A stretch of DNA of 64,000 nucleotides from contig MARA01000031.1 in the NCBI GenBank assembly GCA_001792895.1, positions 62,001 through 126,000 on the forward strand. The letters are read 5' to 3'. Below are positions 36,701-49,627 of this stretch, one piece after another. This stretch comes from Lentinus brumalis. Taxonomy: Eukaryota > Basidiomycota > Agaricomycetes > Polyporales > Polyporaceae. Under the pieces are notes generated by a model. That model saw nothing but the letters and a program-made list of their open reading frames with translations. It was not told the DNA's origin and searched no databases. Numbering within the stretch: position 1 is the stretch's first letter; the number at the start of each line of letters is the position of its first letter. The position numbers were made by a program, and so were the translations under genes.

Positions 36701-39700
36701 GGCGGAAGCTTGAGGAAGCAAACGTCGCAGTCCCGGACTTGCAATGATCGCCACGGCGGTCCGAGCCGTAGCTCTTCGTGTAGTTGCTTGGCGTGCGATG
36801 CACCATACTGGAGCCTAGTATTGCGGAAGTCAAACCGAAGCAGATCCTCTTCGGACCGGGGGATCTGGCTGTGTCATGAGTACAGCAGTTGCATGTAACA
36901 GCGGGGTTGAGCTAGAAGCTTACCGTGAAGAGCGAGAGCCAGAACCGTGATTGCTCGCAGTGCCCAAGCAGACCGGAGCGAAACAAGACTTGTTCCGACT
37001 CGATTTCGAGGACGAAATGTCTGTCAGATAGAATGGAACACGGACCTAGATTCACTATTGCACGGACGCTGCCCTGCTAAAGCATACCATGAAGAGCGAG
37101 ACGCAGACCTGCCCGCGCACGCCGGAGCGAAGCAAGGCGTGCTCCGGTTCGATTTCGAGGGCGGAGTGTTTGTCAAGACGGTATGCAACACTTGCCTGAA
37201 TTCGGTATTGCACGGAGGCTGCCTTCCGAACAACGAGTGCGCTGGATGCGCCGGCAACTATCCCTGTGTACTCTGCACTCGAACTACCTGCGCAGTCCAC
37301 GTCTCGAGTCAGTTCTGCGCAGAGACGAACCGCGCAGGGATCGACGTACACTCGACTCCCAGCGTGCTTGATTCCGGAATCGCGTTCGTCTCCCGGACTC
37401 GAGTCTCGACGAACCACTGAGCAAGCTTGTACTTCCCGTCCTGACTCGTCACCCAAGTCGCCGTCGCCGTCGCGCATGGCCGTCCGGGTCTCTGCGGCCA
37501 TTCGTACGAGTCTCCCAATGTCAGTATCACGTCGATGTACCCACTCTGCTGCTTGTGATCTCCCGGAACCGGTTGGTATATTGCGAGAGACCATACCGCC
37601 GCCCCGCAGAGTCCGCTTTCCCCGAGAGCGTGGTCCTGGACTCTGGAGGCGAGTCGTCGGCCGGCGGATGCTTCCCGTCTGCGGCTGCTGGTGCATTCCG
37701 AACCGAACTCCGATGTCTCGAGTCTCGACATCTCGTGTGACTTGTCCGTCTCCGGGCAGCATGCTCGGCAGGGAGACTTCTCCTGTCCGTGTGCGTGAGT
37801 CCAATCGGCCGTCTGTCTACAGTGCAGTCGTGACTGCCCTCGCCGTCCGCGCTGATACGAGTCCGTCTGACGTCCGACACGCGCAGAACGAGGACGCACA
37901 CAGCGCGTTCCCCGAGAGCTCGCTACTCCGAGACTCTGAGCCTCAATGCGAGTCGACCAGCGGGATGATGTCGAAGCGTGGGCAGCGGGCACCGTTTTCT
38001 GTATTCGCTCCTTGCACCCGACGTCCGACGTGCGAATCCGATCCAGAGCCTCAGTTTCAAGCTTTGATTCGTGGAGTTCCAGGCCGCGAGCCGGTATCTC
38101 TGCGTGCGTCGCTCGAGCGGACGGTGTGCTCGTGTTCCTCCGTGTGCGGTCAGCCGCTGCATCCTCCAGCCTCGAGCTCGTCCCCAGCGCGGCCGCAGGA
38201 CTGGCTGTAATTCCACGGCGAGAGCATGAGCATGGACCTGTCCGAACAACGCAGGGACGAACACGCACCGTCCTCCCGCGTTCGGAGCTTCGAGCATCGG
38301 CTGCACGTCGCCGACGAGGCCGCGCATCTGGTTGTCTCGAGGCTTGCGAGCCAAGACGCCGTCGCGCCGACGCGCTGCTTGCGATGGAGTCCTCGTTCGG
38401 GTCCGGCGAGATCGACTGGTGCGTCGCGACCTGCGACTGCGTTCTGGAACAATCAGACACCGAGCACTCACGGTCCGCGTACCTTTGCTCGCATTCTGCG
38501 TTCTGCATCCAGAGATCGCCCGGCGCCCGCACATCCCAGCGGAGAGAGAGAGTCTGTGAACCACATGGCATTGCTGCACTGCGAGTACGACATACGGAAC
38601 ATACACGAACGAGTAGGACGGACGGCCCACCTTGCACGTCGGAGAGGACGTCTGATCGCAGGGACAGCGCATGCGCCCATCCGAACTGGAACCGCGGACC
38701 AAGACGCCGTCGAGAGCGGCGAAGGACGAACGCGGCCGCGTGTACGTGTACGTGCCTTCGCAGGCCCGAGGACGCAGCCGTGGCCCGTGCGCAGACGGCG
38801 TGCGTGGCATGTTTGCGCTCGGCTCGACGGGCTCATATGCTGGCAGCGAGGGGACGGCGCTGCCCCAGGCTGCCTTCGCCTTCGCCCTCGTCGTCTTGCA
38901 TCTGCCGCTCCCATCCTCACCTTCGCCCTCCCACCTTTGCTCGATGTCGCCAGACTGTTCTGCGCTGCGCGCGTGAGGGTGCTCGCCGTTAGCCTCGATG
39001 GTGAGCTTCGTGTCTTCTCTCCCAGCGACGAATTAGCGGTCTCACCAGCGTCGTCATCACCTACAGAGCGCTGCGACGCACAGTCGGCGTGCTCGTCGGG
39101 CGGGCGGGCAGCGACTGGTCACCTTGGCAGACGGCGAGGGTGAGCAGCTTGTTGTATCGTGAGTATTCGCATGCATTTGGATTGAACGGCGGCTGACCTA
39201 CGTCCTCAACAGCTTATGGTCGTCGCCGTCTACTTCCCAGATAACGGTGCGTGCACGTCGTCCCTGGCGTCGTGCGTGCGCTGCTGTCAAGCAGGTCGTG
39301 TCCGTGGGCGGACTGCACGCGGTGCGCTGCCGAGACGGGCGACGTGCTTCGCGGCTGACGTCGCTGTTAGGAAGGGCAGCGTCCCGGGTTCTGCAACTCA
39401 ATGGTAAGTGACTGTGCGTTCTGCGTGAGCGAACCGGGACTCACCTCGAGGCGTTGCAGACGGTCAGCGATCATGGTAGCGGTATGTAGTGACGTAGAGT
39501 GATGCGCAGACGCGGTGTGGGATGCGTGCGTACCGGGGTGTTTGTAATGTTGGAGCAGGTTGTTGCGCAGGATGAGGCCAGGCGAGTCGGTGGCGCATAC
39601 AGTGGTGGAGCGGACGCGCAAGACAGGGTACCTGAGGTTGACGAAGCGATGCTGGGCGTTGCTGTAGTGCACGCTGCGGCAGAATGCGAAGACATTGACG

Positions 39701-40141
39701 CAGGACGGTGTCGGCGAGCGTCGCGCGAGTTACGCGGAGAAGCGAACGGTACAGAGAGAGCAGGGGACGTGGTGCGCAGAGCGACCGGGGCTTGTCGTCG
39801 TGGTAGTAGTAGGCCAGACTTGATGTGCAGAGCGGGGCGCATACAGCAGTGTAGCGAAGGCGTGCGACAGGGTACATGCGGGGCAACAGAGCGATGCTGG
39901 ACTTACGACGACCGTGCTGTAGTGCGCACTGCAGCAGAATGCATAGACTTTCACCTGGGTGCTACACTGGACGGTGGCGTGCGGTTGCGCGTTGAAGCGA
40001 GCGAGGGCGGTGAGCTGAGAGAGGCGGACACAGAGGAGAGGACGAGGGACGCGAGGCGAGGGAGCACAGGGCGGCGTCGTCAGCGTGCAGAGGAGAGAGG
40101 CGAGCGTCGAGAGCAGTGACGCACGACAGCCCGATCGGCCC
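30744..40141 (+). repeat. tandem array unit 2 (9,398 bp)
   Basis: Same order as unit 1. From 30,744 to about 37,000 the offset to unit 1 stays at 9,361-9,366 bp with only one-base steps and a CAG-tract change. From about 37,700 to the end the offset grows to 9,395, so the last third has picked up more indels. The regulator exon is open from 31,427 to 32,371. A 1-base difference near 37,231 (two rather than three A after CCGAAC) joins two frames that are separate in the other copies. Confidence 0.93.
31427..32371 (+). pseudogene. truncated regulator exon, copy 2
   Basis: An open frame of 314 codons, nearly identical to copy 1 including the new tail after KRARVGRVGRRG. It differs by a CAG tract of 5 followed by an extra CCG, which keeps the frame. 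The promoter copy in front of it is closer to the parental promoter than that of copy 1. Confidence 0.82.
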
Positions 40142-40832
40142 AAATGCAGACATGTCCGGGCCAGCCTCCCGCGAGCCCGCGACTTGCTCGTCAACCACAA
40201 CTGCGCTCCTCTCTCTCCGTCTCGCTCGGCCGGTCCGTTCGCCAATCTTGCATCTAGGGTCCGACTCCGAAGATAGATCAACACCGGGAGCTCGGTCTCA
40301 AGCGCGCGCATTATAAGTGCATCTGACACACCCAGTGAGGCCTCGACAACTTGGTTCCGCATTGTCAGCACCGTGTCGGTCCTCCTTCTGCCAGCCGCAC
40401 CCCGCGACGCTTGGATACTTCTGACTGTACCGCGAAGCAGTGCGACAACGGTGTGTCTGCACAGGTCACAGTCCACTGTTGCGCACAAAGTCCGCACAGC
40501 CCTCCCGCATCTACTTCGCGAACACACACACCGCCTCCTCGAACATCGATAATTGTCTCGGTTTTAAACCGCGTGGAGACGGTGACAGCTACATGTCCTC
40601 CCATCGGGCGAGTCGGTCCCCCGCGAGCGCAGGGGAATCCGGAGGTACGCACTCCTTTAAGCAGGCGCTACGAAGACAGATCCTGATCTATCACTCTGCT
40701 ACTTACTTGCAGCTCCTCCTCCTTCCTACCAGCCCGAGCGTGCAAATCTTCCCACCAGAGGTGCGTATTCTCTCTCGCGTACGTCCATCTCGTCTCATAC
40801 CGCTCAGTCCCCCGCTCGCACGCTCGCCATCC

Positions 40833-41675
40833 ATGATCGGCCCCCCGCCCTCGTTCTACGACCCCAACCAAGCCGTCGTCCCGGAGGGCCCGGACTACAA
40901 CCAGTGGGTCATGGAGAACTACGGCGGAGGCGGCGGGCAGTACGCCTACGCCCAGGGAGGCGCAATGTCCGGTAATGTCCCCTTCCAACAGCAACAACCC
41001 CCACAGTCCCAGCTCCACCACGTCGCCGTCCCGCCCCCGCCCCAGAACCAGTACAACTTCGTGCAGGAGCAGTACGCCCCGGACGGAGGGGCCTCCTACG
41101 ACTCGCACCTCGTCCAGAATGCCGCCGACCGCCCACACCGCGGGCTCCCCGCGACCCGCATCTCCCGCCGTGGTGGCGCTGCAGTCAATTACCCCGCTGT
41201 GCCCCAGCTCCGTGTCCCTGGCGCACCCCCAGGCCCGTACCAGCAGTCGCAGCAGTCCCCGCCGCACGGGCAGCCGCCGTTCGGCCCGGCGAACGAGTCG
41301 TACTTCTACGCCGGCGAGCCCCAACCGCAGCAGCAGCAGCAGCCGCCGCCCCCGCCGCCGCAACAGCAGCACTCGTCGTACAACTTTGTCGGCTACCAGC
41401 CCGAGCAGTACGCCTCCGCGTCGTCGTACACGCCGAGCTCGGACTTCACGACCCTGCCGTCCTCTGTCTCGACCCCTTCGGTGGGTGGCACGGACGACGG
41501 GCATACTCATGCTTATCCTCTGGCATCCCAGCACCCTTCCCAGCATCCGCAGGCGTCTTCGTCCTCCCGGCCGACCGGTAGCGCCGCGCGGGGCCGCGGG
41601 CGGGGAGGCAAAGCGATGAAACGCGCGCGCGTCGAGGCGCGTTGGGCGACGGGGTTCGCGATGTGCGGGCACTAA
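40833..41675 (+). pseudogene. truncated regulator exon, copy 3
   Basis: An open frame of 280 codons with a CAG tract of 5. The two-base difference at the junction (GTCGAGG instead of GTCGGG) moves it to another frame, so the tail is short (VEARWATGFAMCGH, then stop at 41,673-41,675). Relative to the parent, about 50 bp that code for the acidic Asp-rich segment are missing, and the following GGGCGACGGGGTTC text is shared. Confidence 0.8.
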
Positions 41676-41758
41676 CCCTCCGGCTGGGCCCGGGCGTCGG
41701 CTGTGCAGGCTATCAGCGGGCTGCGAACGAGATGCACCAGATGCAAGCCATACCTCAG

Positions 41759-41895
41759 GGTGTTCTGGGGGGCTATAGGCATGGTAGGTGTTCTGGGGAA
41801 TATAGGCACGGTAGGTGTCTGGGGGACTAGAGGTAGGGTTCTGGGGGAATATAGCACGGTGGGTGTTCTGGGGGACTATAGGCACGGTGGGTAGG
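41759..41895 (+). repeat. 28-bp minisatellite, expanded in array unit 3
   Basis: About five imperfect copies of the same GGTGTTCTGGGG...TATAGGCAYGGT unit, against two to three in units 1 and 2 and about two in unit 4 (51,240-51,300). Copy number therefore changes independently in each array unit. Confidence 0.72.
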
Positions 41896-44800
41896 GGGTA
41901 GGGACGGTGGGTGGTCGCGTCGTGGGCAGGGAGCGCGGCTTCGAGAGAGGTTGCAGAGGTTTCTCGAGGATGTGTAGATACAAGAAATATATTTGTTCGC
42001 TCTGCACATGTCTCGCGAGAGGTGTCGAGGTGTTCGAAGGACGCAGAGGCTGCTGCACGAATTCCGGACTTCTGTACACACGCAGGGATGGGAGGGCAGA
42101 AATATATCTCTATCGAACGAATACACTGTGCGACCGCTACATAGAGAACCGCGCGTTCTGGCGGACTTCGCGGCCAGACGATGCACGGGCGCCTATTGTA
42201 CGACCCACGCGTTCCACCAAGTGCGACGCCGTTCTCGGTCGCCGCCTGCGCCAGCCTCGTCTGCCGTCTGCGCATGTCCCTGCGTGCTCCGTGTACCCTG
42301 ACGGTCTGGCCTGCGTCCGGAATTTGCGTCAGCACGGGCTTCGTGATCTAGACTCCCAGATGCTCACCTCTGCTGGTCTTCGAGCTTGCACGGGAGGCCG
42401 AGGGTGACAGCGCGTTGAGACGATAAACATCAACGCGGCGCCGACCCTGGGAGCGTCCGCTTAGGCTGCGAATCGGTCCGGTAAGCGAGGATTCGAGCGC
42501 GGAGACAAGTAGCACATACCAGTCAGCAGGCAGTCTAACTGCGTCGAACCGAAGCGAGAAGGTCTGGGAGCTTGGAGACGTCACCGGCACATTCGTGGAA
42601 CACACGAGAAGGTACGTACCGTTTGAGCACGAGCCGACGAGGCCCGCGTCCGGGAGCCCGCGCCGCATGCTTGCAACAGACTCGTTGCGGCGCTGCAGCA
42701 GCACGATGACTTCGCGCTGCGAAGCCCGAGTACTAGAAGAATACGAGCCCTCAGCTGGGGAAGTCACTGCTGAGATGCATCAAGGTACGTACCAGCTGTC
42801 CCGGGCAGCGCGGCTTCATGAGGTCGACATGAAGCCAGTCCAAGAGGGCGGCGTGGGACGCTGCGCGTCCCCTCCTCATGCCGGCACCCTGCGAGCTGTA
42901 CTAGACGAGAACGGAACTCCATCAGCGTCGATGCCGCACAGAGCGTAGAGGTACGTACCAATTATTCCAGCTGGTGAGCGGGATGAGCGACGCAGCTCTG
43001 AAGGCGAGTCTGAGACGACGCTCGGCCAGTACCGGTCGTCCTGCACGTTGCGGCGGCGGTCCTATGAGTAGACGATACGGGCAGCTCCCGGTCTAGGGCA
43101 ACCGTCAACCATCAGTGGATTGTACAGAGCTATCGCTGAGCGAAGCACGTACCTGTTACCATGACCCTGCGAAGCATTTGTTAACGCTGGCTGCCGGGGT
43201 TGCCTGTGACGTCCGAGTCGGCGGAGTAAGACGTGGCAGCGGCGGTGCCTTTCAACTTCAAGCTTCGTGCAAGCTCCCTACAAGCTTGAGACCAGTGGCG
43301 GCCAGATAGACGATCTGGAGGACCAGACGATCAGCTCGCCGCGCACGGTATGAAGAGAGCAGGTACGTACTCACCCAGTTAACTCCTGGGAAGCCGAACG
43401 TCCGCGACGAGCGATGGGGTATGTCGTCGCGCGTACTGCCAGATAGACGTTGATGATGAGCGACCCCGACTTGTTTGAGGTGAGAGACTTGGACGTACCG
43501 GTGAGAGTTCTCTCGGTCCCGCAAAAGGCCCGCTATGGTCGTCGACAGCGGCCGGGAGATTAGCAGCGACGTCGCGTGGACAGACTGCCCGGCTCGGAAT
43601 GACGGCGGGTCGCGGGTGAGTTCGTCGCCCGGGACTACACAGTGCAGTCAGTACGATGCGGATACTGACGCGCCGCGACGTGCAGAGCGACTTACATGGT
43701 ACAGCCTCGTCTCCGATCCCACGAGCGACGCGGCCTACGGCCGCGCCCTGGACGAGCCGCAGAGCACGAGAGCGGGTACTTGCGGGGCGTGTAGTGTGCG
43801 TGACGTGGGCTGGAAGACCTGTTCTTGACCGCGTCGAGAGCGGGAGAGGTTCAGGGCTGCACAGAGCGGTCAGCGCGATGCCGACAAGGTCTGGAGCAGA
43901 GCTAATCACGTACCAAGTGAATCTGCACCAGCCAAGGATCGAGACATTCCACAAACTGAGGGAACGACGTCGCGACGCGTGACGGCGTGTACGACGCTGG
44001 CTGGGAGAAGCTGCATTAGCACGGCGCTGGAAGACGATGTAGAAGAGGTGACACGTACCTAGAGTTCCGCAATTGAAGACGTCTTCCGACCTCATACTCG
44101 TGTGCATTGTGTGACGGTGTGGAGGATCGACTGAGGCCTGAGGACAGGTCGAAGCCATGTCTGCCGCTTTGCGTGAGGATGATGAAGGTGGGAGGAGGGA
44201 GGAGGGATGGGGACAAGATGGGAGTGTAGACGGAACCACCGATACTTGCTGGCATGGCCGGCATGCTCCGCTCGGAAGAACGGCCGCGCAAACAACAGAC
44301 CACAACGTCCCTGTTCCATGCTCAGGCTTCGATCGTCCGCGCCTGTCGCAAAGTCGAGTCAGCATCGGCTGCTGTCGCGTACCTGTCATGACACCGCCTG
44401 CTGCTTTCAATCATCGTGTGAGCACGCATTAGAGACAATGTTCCACACTGAGATGGAGTTGCGTCAACACAAGGCTTCTGAGAACGCGAAGGATATGCAC
44501 GACCTTGAGACCTGAGGAAGTCGAGGTGCGCACGGCACCGTCCGTCCGTGCTGTCAACGGACAGAGGAAGGGAATCCGTATATCGGTGTCTTCCGGTGCT
44601 GGCCCCACGGGCACAGCGGTCCCGAGCAATATGCCAGGAGTGGCGCCAGTATACAACCTTCCCAAAAGCCGAGATCTGTATCGGCGTTGCGTCGCATTCA
44701 TAACTGATGTCGCGGTCCGGGGGCGAGACGTAATGAGTTGGGGATACAGATCGGGAGGTGGAGGTGCGCGTCGCGACGCGCATGACGAGATCACGAGACC

Positions 44801-47800
44801 GCGATCGAGAGTGTGCTTCAAGCTGCCCGTCCTCCTTCCCTTGGGCCGCAGCTGAAGGCTGAGCTCTCCCTCACAGCGGAGGACACTGTGGACGATGTAC
44901 CTTGTTTCGGCGTGACTGGTTGCCGCGAGCAAACGTGCGAGCTCGATGTCTCGATCTACTCCTGCGCATAGACCACGGAATACGTGATTAGTCTTCTGTG
45001 CATCAGCTTGCTCGGAGCGAATACGATCCAGCCATGAAGCGGAGGCCGTGTGGACACATACATATTTCGTGTGAGACTTCACAAGAAGCGTCCCGAGTAG
45101 TGCTTGATGACGGCGGAACGTTGAAGCTTGCGCCGTGTGTTCCATGGCGCACTGCAAATGTCGCGACGTCCAGGCGACGAGGCGAACGACGAACTCCCAA
45201 ATGAGTCGAGCCCGGTGTCAGCCTTTCGAGGGGCATGGCTGGAGAGACTGGTGTCCAGTAAGCACTCGATACGCGGGTCTTCACGGCCATGCTCGACGAC
45301 GCGGTCCGCATGCGCTGCGCCATGTGGAAGCTCGCTCAACGAGCGTCGAGGCCTGTATCCGCGACGTCTCTCGCCTACCGAGCAAGCGTCGGGCTTTCTG
45401 ACCGGCGATGCAAGTCGCCCGGATGTGCTTCGCGTGTCCTGCATCCCGAACAAGAGCACCATCTATGTCAGTGATATCATTCTCGAGCTGTCGTCAGGAG
45501 ACTCGTCGACCTTCCATCAGGCCGCGAACTCGACGAGCGTGCCGAATGAAAGCGTACCGATTAAAGAGCCAAGAATTCTTCGTCATACGAGGCGACGTCC
45601 GTTCGACGTGACGCCGTGATCGCCTCGTCCCAGCACGAATTCCCTGAGAGTGCTCCGTGGCCACCCCGGGATGCGCAGACAACAGTCATCAGTAGCGACC
45701 CGTTTGCTGTATCACACAACGAGTGAGTTATGCAGAAGGACGGACACATGCAAGGATGGAAGGAGCACACGTACCGTGAGGAGAGGACACGCGGAAGATC
45801 TGGCGTTGACCCGACGACTGCACAAGCGGAGCGAGGTATGCATACCGCTTGCATCTTGCACCCACGGTCGCTTTCGGACAGAGTGCCCGCGATGCAGAGG
45901 CTTCTCTTCGCGTGTCTCTTTCCTGTGACGCACCGCAGTTAGCTGCTCAATCGCGTCGTATTCAACGCATTGGCCGCGTTCGCGACAAGTCAGAAGCGGG
46001 CGGAGATTGACATACACACCAGCTGCCTCAAGCCCTAGCTCGGGAGTGCACGTTAGCCATCTCCGTGCGCCGTGCAGTCTCACAGCTCGGCTCAACGACG
46101 AGAGGAGGAGATTGCGACGTCGGAAGCTTGAGGAAGCGAACGTCGCAGTCCAGGACTTGCAATGATCGCCACGGCGGTCCGAGCCGTAGCTCTTCGTGTA
46201 GTTGCTTGGCGTGCGATGCAACCATACTGGAGCCTAGTATTGCGGAAGTCAAACCGAAGCAGATCCTCTTCGGACCGAGGGATCTGGCTGTGCCATGAGT
46301 ACAGCAGTTGCATGCAACAGCGGGGTTGCGCTCGAAGCTTACCGTGAAGAGCGAGAGCCAGAACCGTGATTGCTCGCAGTGCCCAAGCAGACCGGAGCGA
46401 CTCGGAAACAAGATGTGTTCCGGCTCGATTTCGAGAACGAGATGTCTGTCAGATAGAATGGAACACGAACCTGAATTCACTATTGCACGGACGCTGCCCT
46501 GCTAAAGCGTACCATGAGAGTGAGACGCAGACCTGCCCGCACATGCCGGAGCGAAGCAAGACGTGGATTTCGAGGGCGGAGTGTCTATTAAGACGGTATA
46601 GAACACTTGCCTGAATTCGCCCTTGCACAGACGAACGAACGAGTGCGCTGGATGCGCCGGCAACTATCCCTGTGTACTCTGCACTCGAACTACCTGCGCA
46701 GTCCACGTCTCGAGTCAGTTCTGCGCAGAGACGAACCGCGCAGGGATCGACGTACACTCGAGCGGCGAGTCCTCCCAGCGTGCTTGATTCCGGAATCGTG
46801 TTCGTCTCCCGGACTCGAGTCTCGACGAACCACTGAGCAAGCTTGTACTTCCCGTCCTGACTCGTCACCCAAGTCGCCGTCGCCGTCGCGCATGGCCGTC
46901 GCGGGTCTCTGCGGCCACTCGCCGAGTCTCCCAATGTCAGTATCACGTCGATGTACCCACTCGGCTGCTTGTGATCTCCTCACCGGTTGGTAGATTGCGA
47001 GAGACCATACCGCCGCCCGCAGAGTCCACCGCCCCCACGATCGTCCGCTCGGAGAGTGGTCCTGGACTCTGGAGGCGAGTCGTCGGCCGGCGGATGCTTC
47101 CCGTCTGCGGCTGCTGGTGCATTCCGAGGCGAACTCCGATGTCTCGAGTCTCGACGTCTCGTGTGACTTGTCCGTGTCCGGGCAGCATGCTCGGCCGGGA
47201 GACTTCCCCTGTCCGCGTGCCCGAGTTCGAACGGCCGTCTGTCTACAGTGCAGTCGTGACTGCCTCGCCGTCCGCGCTGATACGAGTCCGTCTGACGTCC
47301 GACACGCACAGAACGAGGACGCACACAGCGCGTTCCCCGAGAGCTCGCTACTCCGAGACTCTGAGCCTCAATGCGAGTCGACCAGCGGGCATGTTGATTC
47401 TTGAAGCGTGGGCAGCGGGCACCGTTTTCCGTATTCGCTCCTTGCACCCGACGTCCGACGTGCGAATCACGATCCAGAGCCTCAGTTCCAAGCTCTGATT
47501 CGTGCGGTTCCAGGCCGCGAGCCGGTATCTCTGCGTGCGTCGCTCGAGCGGACGGTGTGCTCGTGTTCCTCCGTGTGCGGTCAGCCGCTGCATCCTCCAG
47601 CCTCGAGCTCGTCCCCAGCGCGGCCGCAGGACCGGCTGTGAGTCCACGGCGAGAGCGTGAGCATGGACCTCGTATCCGAACAACGCAGGGACGCACACGC
47701 ACCGTCCTCCCGCGTTCGGAGCTTCGAGCATCGGCTGCACGTCGCCGACGAGGCCGCGCATCTGGTTGTCTCGAGGCTTGCGAGCCAAGACGCCGTCGCG

Positions 47801-49627
47801 CCGACGTGCTGCTTGCGATTGGAGTCCTCGTTCGGGTCCGGCGAGATCGACTGGTGCGTCGCGACCTGCGGCTGCGTTCTGGAACGATCAGACACCGAGC
47901 ATTCACGGTCCGCGTACCTTTGCTTGCATTCTGCATTCTGCATTCTGCATCCAGGGACGCCCAGAGACCGCCCGGCGCCCGCACACCCAGCAGAGAGAGA
48001 GAGTCTGTGAACCACATGGCATTGCTGCACTGCGAGTACGACATACGGAACATACACAAACGAGTAGGACGGACGTGCCCACCTTGCACGTCGGAGAGGA
48101 CGTCTGATCGCAGAGGCATGCGCCCATCCGAACTGGAACCGCGGACCAAGACGCCGTCGAGAGCGGCGAAGGACGAATGCGGCCGCGTGTACGTGTACGT
48201 GCCTTCGCAGGAGCGAGGACGCAGCCGTGGCCCGTGCGCAGACGGCGTGCGTGGCATGTTTGCGCTCGGCTCGACGGGCTCATATGCTGGCAGTGAGGGG
48301 ACGGCGCTGCCCCAGGCTGCCTTCGCCTTCGCCCTCGTCGTCTTGCGTTCGCCGCTCCCATCCTCACCTTCGCCCTCCCACCTTTGCTCGATGTCGCCAG
48401 ACTGTTCTGCGCTGCGCGCGTGAGGGTGCTCGCCGTTAGCCGCGATGGTGAGCTTCGTGTCTTCTCTCCCAGCGACGAATTAGCGGTCTCACCAGCGTCG
48501 TCATCACCTACAGAGCGCTGCGACGCACAGTCGGCGTGCTCGTCGGGAGGGCGGGCAGCGACTGGTCACCTTGGCAGACGGCCTGTCCGAGGGCTGAGCG
48601 GCTTGCTGTATGGTGAGTGATCACAGGTAGTCGGATCACACGTCGACTTACCTATTGCTGAACAGCTTGCGGTCGTCGTCCACGTCCCACGCAGTCTACT
48701 TCCCAGAACACGTGTGCGTGCACGTCGTGCCTGGCGTCGTGTCTGCGCTCTCTTATGCAGGTCGTGTCCTTGGTCGGACTCCACGTGGGCGGTACGTCTT
48801 GCAGAGACACAGGGCGACGTTGTTCGCGGCTGACGTCGTTGTTAGAGAAGCCAGCGTCCCGGGTTCTGCGAGTGGATGGTAAGTGACTGTGCGTTCTGCG
48901 TGAGCGAACCGGGACTCACCTCGAGGCGTTGCAGACGCTCAGCGACCAGCGGTATGTATAATGTAGTGACGTAGAGTGATGCGCAGACGCGGTGTGGGAT
49001 GCGTGCGTACCGGGGTGTTTGTAATGTTGGAGCAGGTTGTTGCGCAGGATGAGGCCAGGCGAGTCGGTGGCGCATACAGTGGTGGAGCGGACGCGCAAGA
49101 CAGGGTACCTGAGGTTGAACGAAGCGATGCTGGGCGTTGCTGTAGTGCACGCTGCGGCAGAATGCGAAGACATTGACGCAGGACGGTGTCGGCGAGCGTC
49201 GCGCGAGTTACGCGGAGAAGCGAACGTGTACAGAGAGAGCAGGGGACGTGGTGCGCAGAGCGACCGGGGCTTGTCGTCGTGGTAGTAGTAGGCCAGAGCT
49301 TGATGTGCAGAGCGGGGCGCATACAGCAGTGTAGCGAAGGCGTGCGACAGGGTACATGCGGGGCAACAGAGCGATGGCGGTACGTACCATGACCGTGCTG
49401 TAGTGCGCACTGCAGCAGAATGCATAGACGTTCACCTGGGTGCTACACTGGACGGTGGCGTGCGGTTGCGCGGTGAAGCGAGCGAGGGCGGGTGAGCTGA
49501 GAGAGGCGGACACAGAGGAGAGGACGAGGGACGCGAGGCGAGGGAGCACAGGGCGGCGTCGTCAGCGTGCAGAGGAGAGAGGCGGGCAGAGAGGCGTGAG
49601 CAGTGACGCACGACAGCCCGATCGGCC

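Larger units (their letters stand above)
40142..49627 (+). repeat. tandem array unit 3 (9,486 bp)
   Basis: Longest unit. It belongs with unit 4: both have GTCGAGGCGCGTTGGG at the chimeric junction, where units 1 and 2 have GTCGGGCGCGTTGGG. The 28-bp minisatellite is expanded (41,759-41,895). The body between about 42,000 and 46,900 differs from units 1 and 2 by many substitutions and indels. From about 47,060 to its end it is colinear with unit 4 at a constant offset of 9,412 bp, without any indel that I can find. An extra GGTACGTACC at 49,379-49,388 replaces the text seen in units 1 and 2. Confidence 0.93.

Noticed and set aside
37100..37420. Cysteine-rich frame in unit 2 (CNTCLNSVLHGGC, then CAGCAGNYPCVLC) resembling a zinc-binding domain of fungal transposons
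   Set aside because: The two halves are in one frame only because unit 2 lacks one A that the other three units have at the same place. Without that difference the halves are separate and the match disappears.
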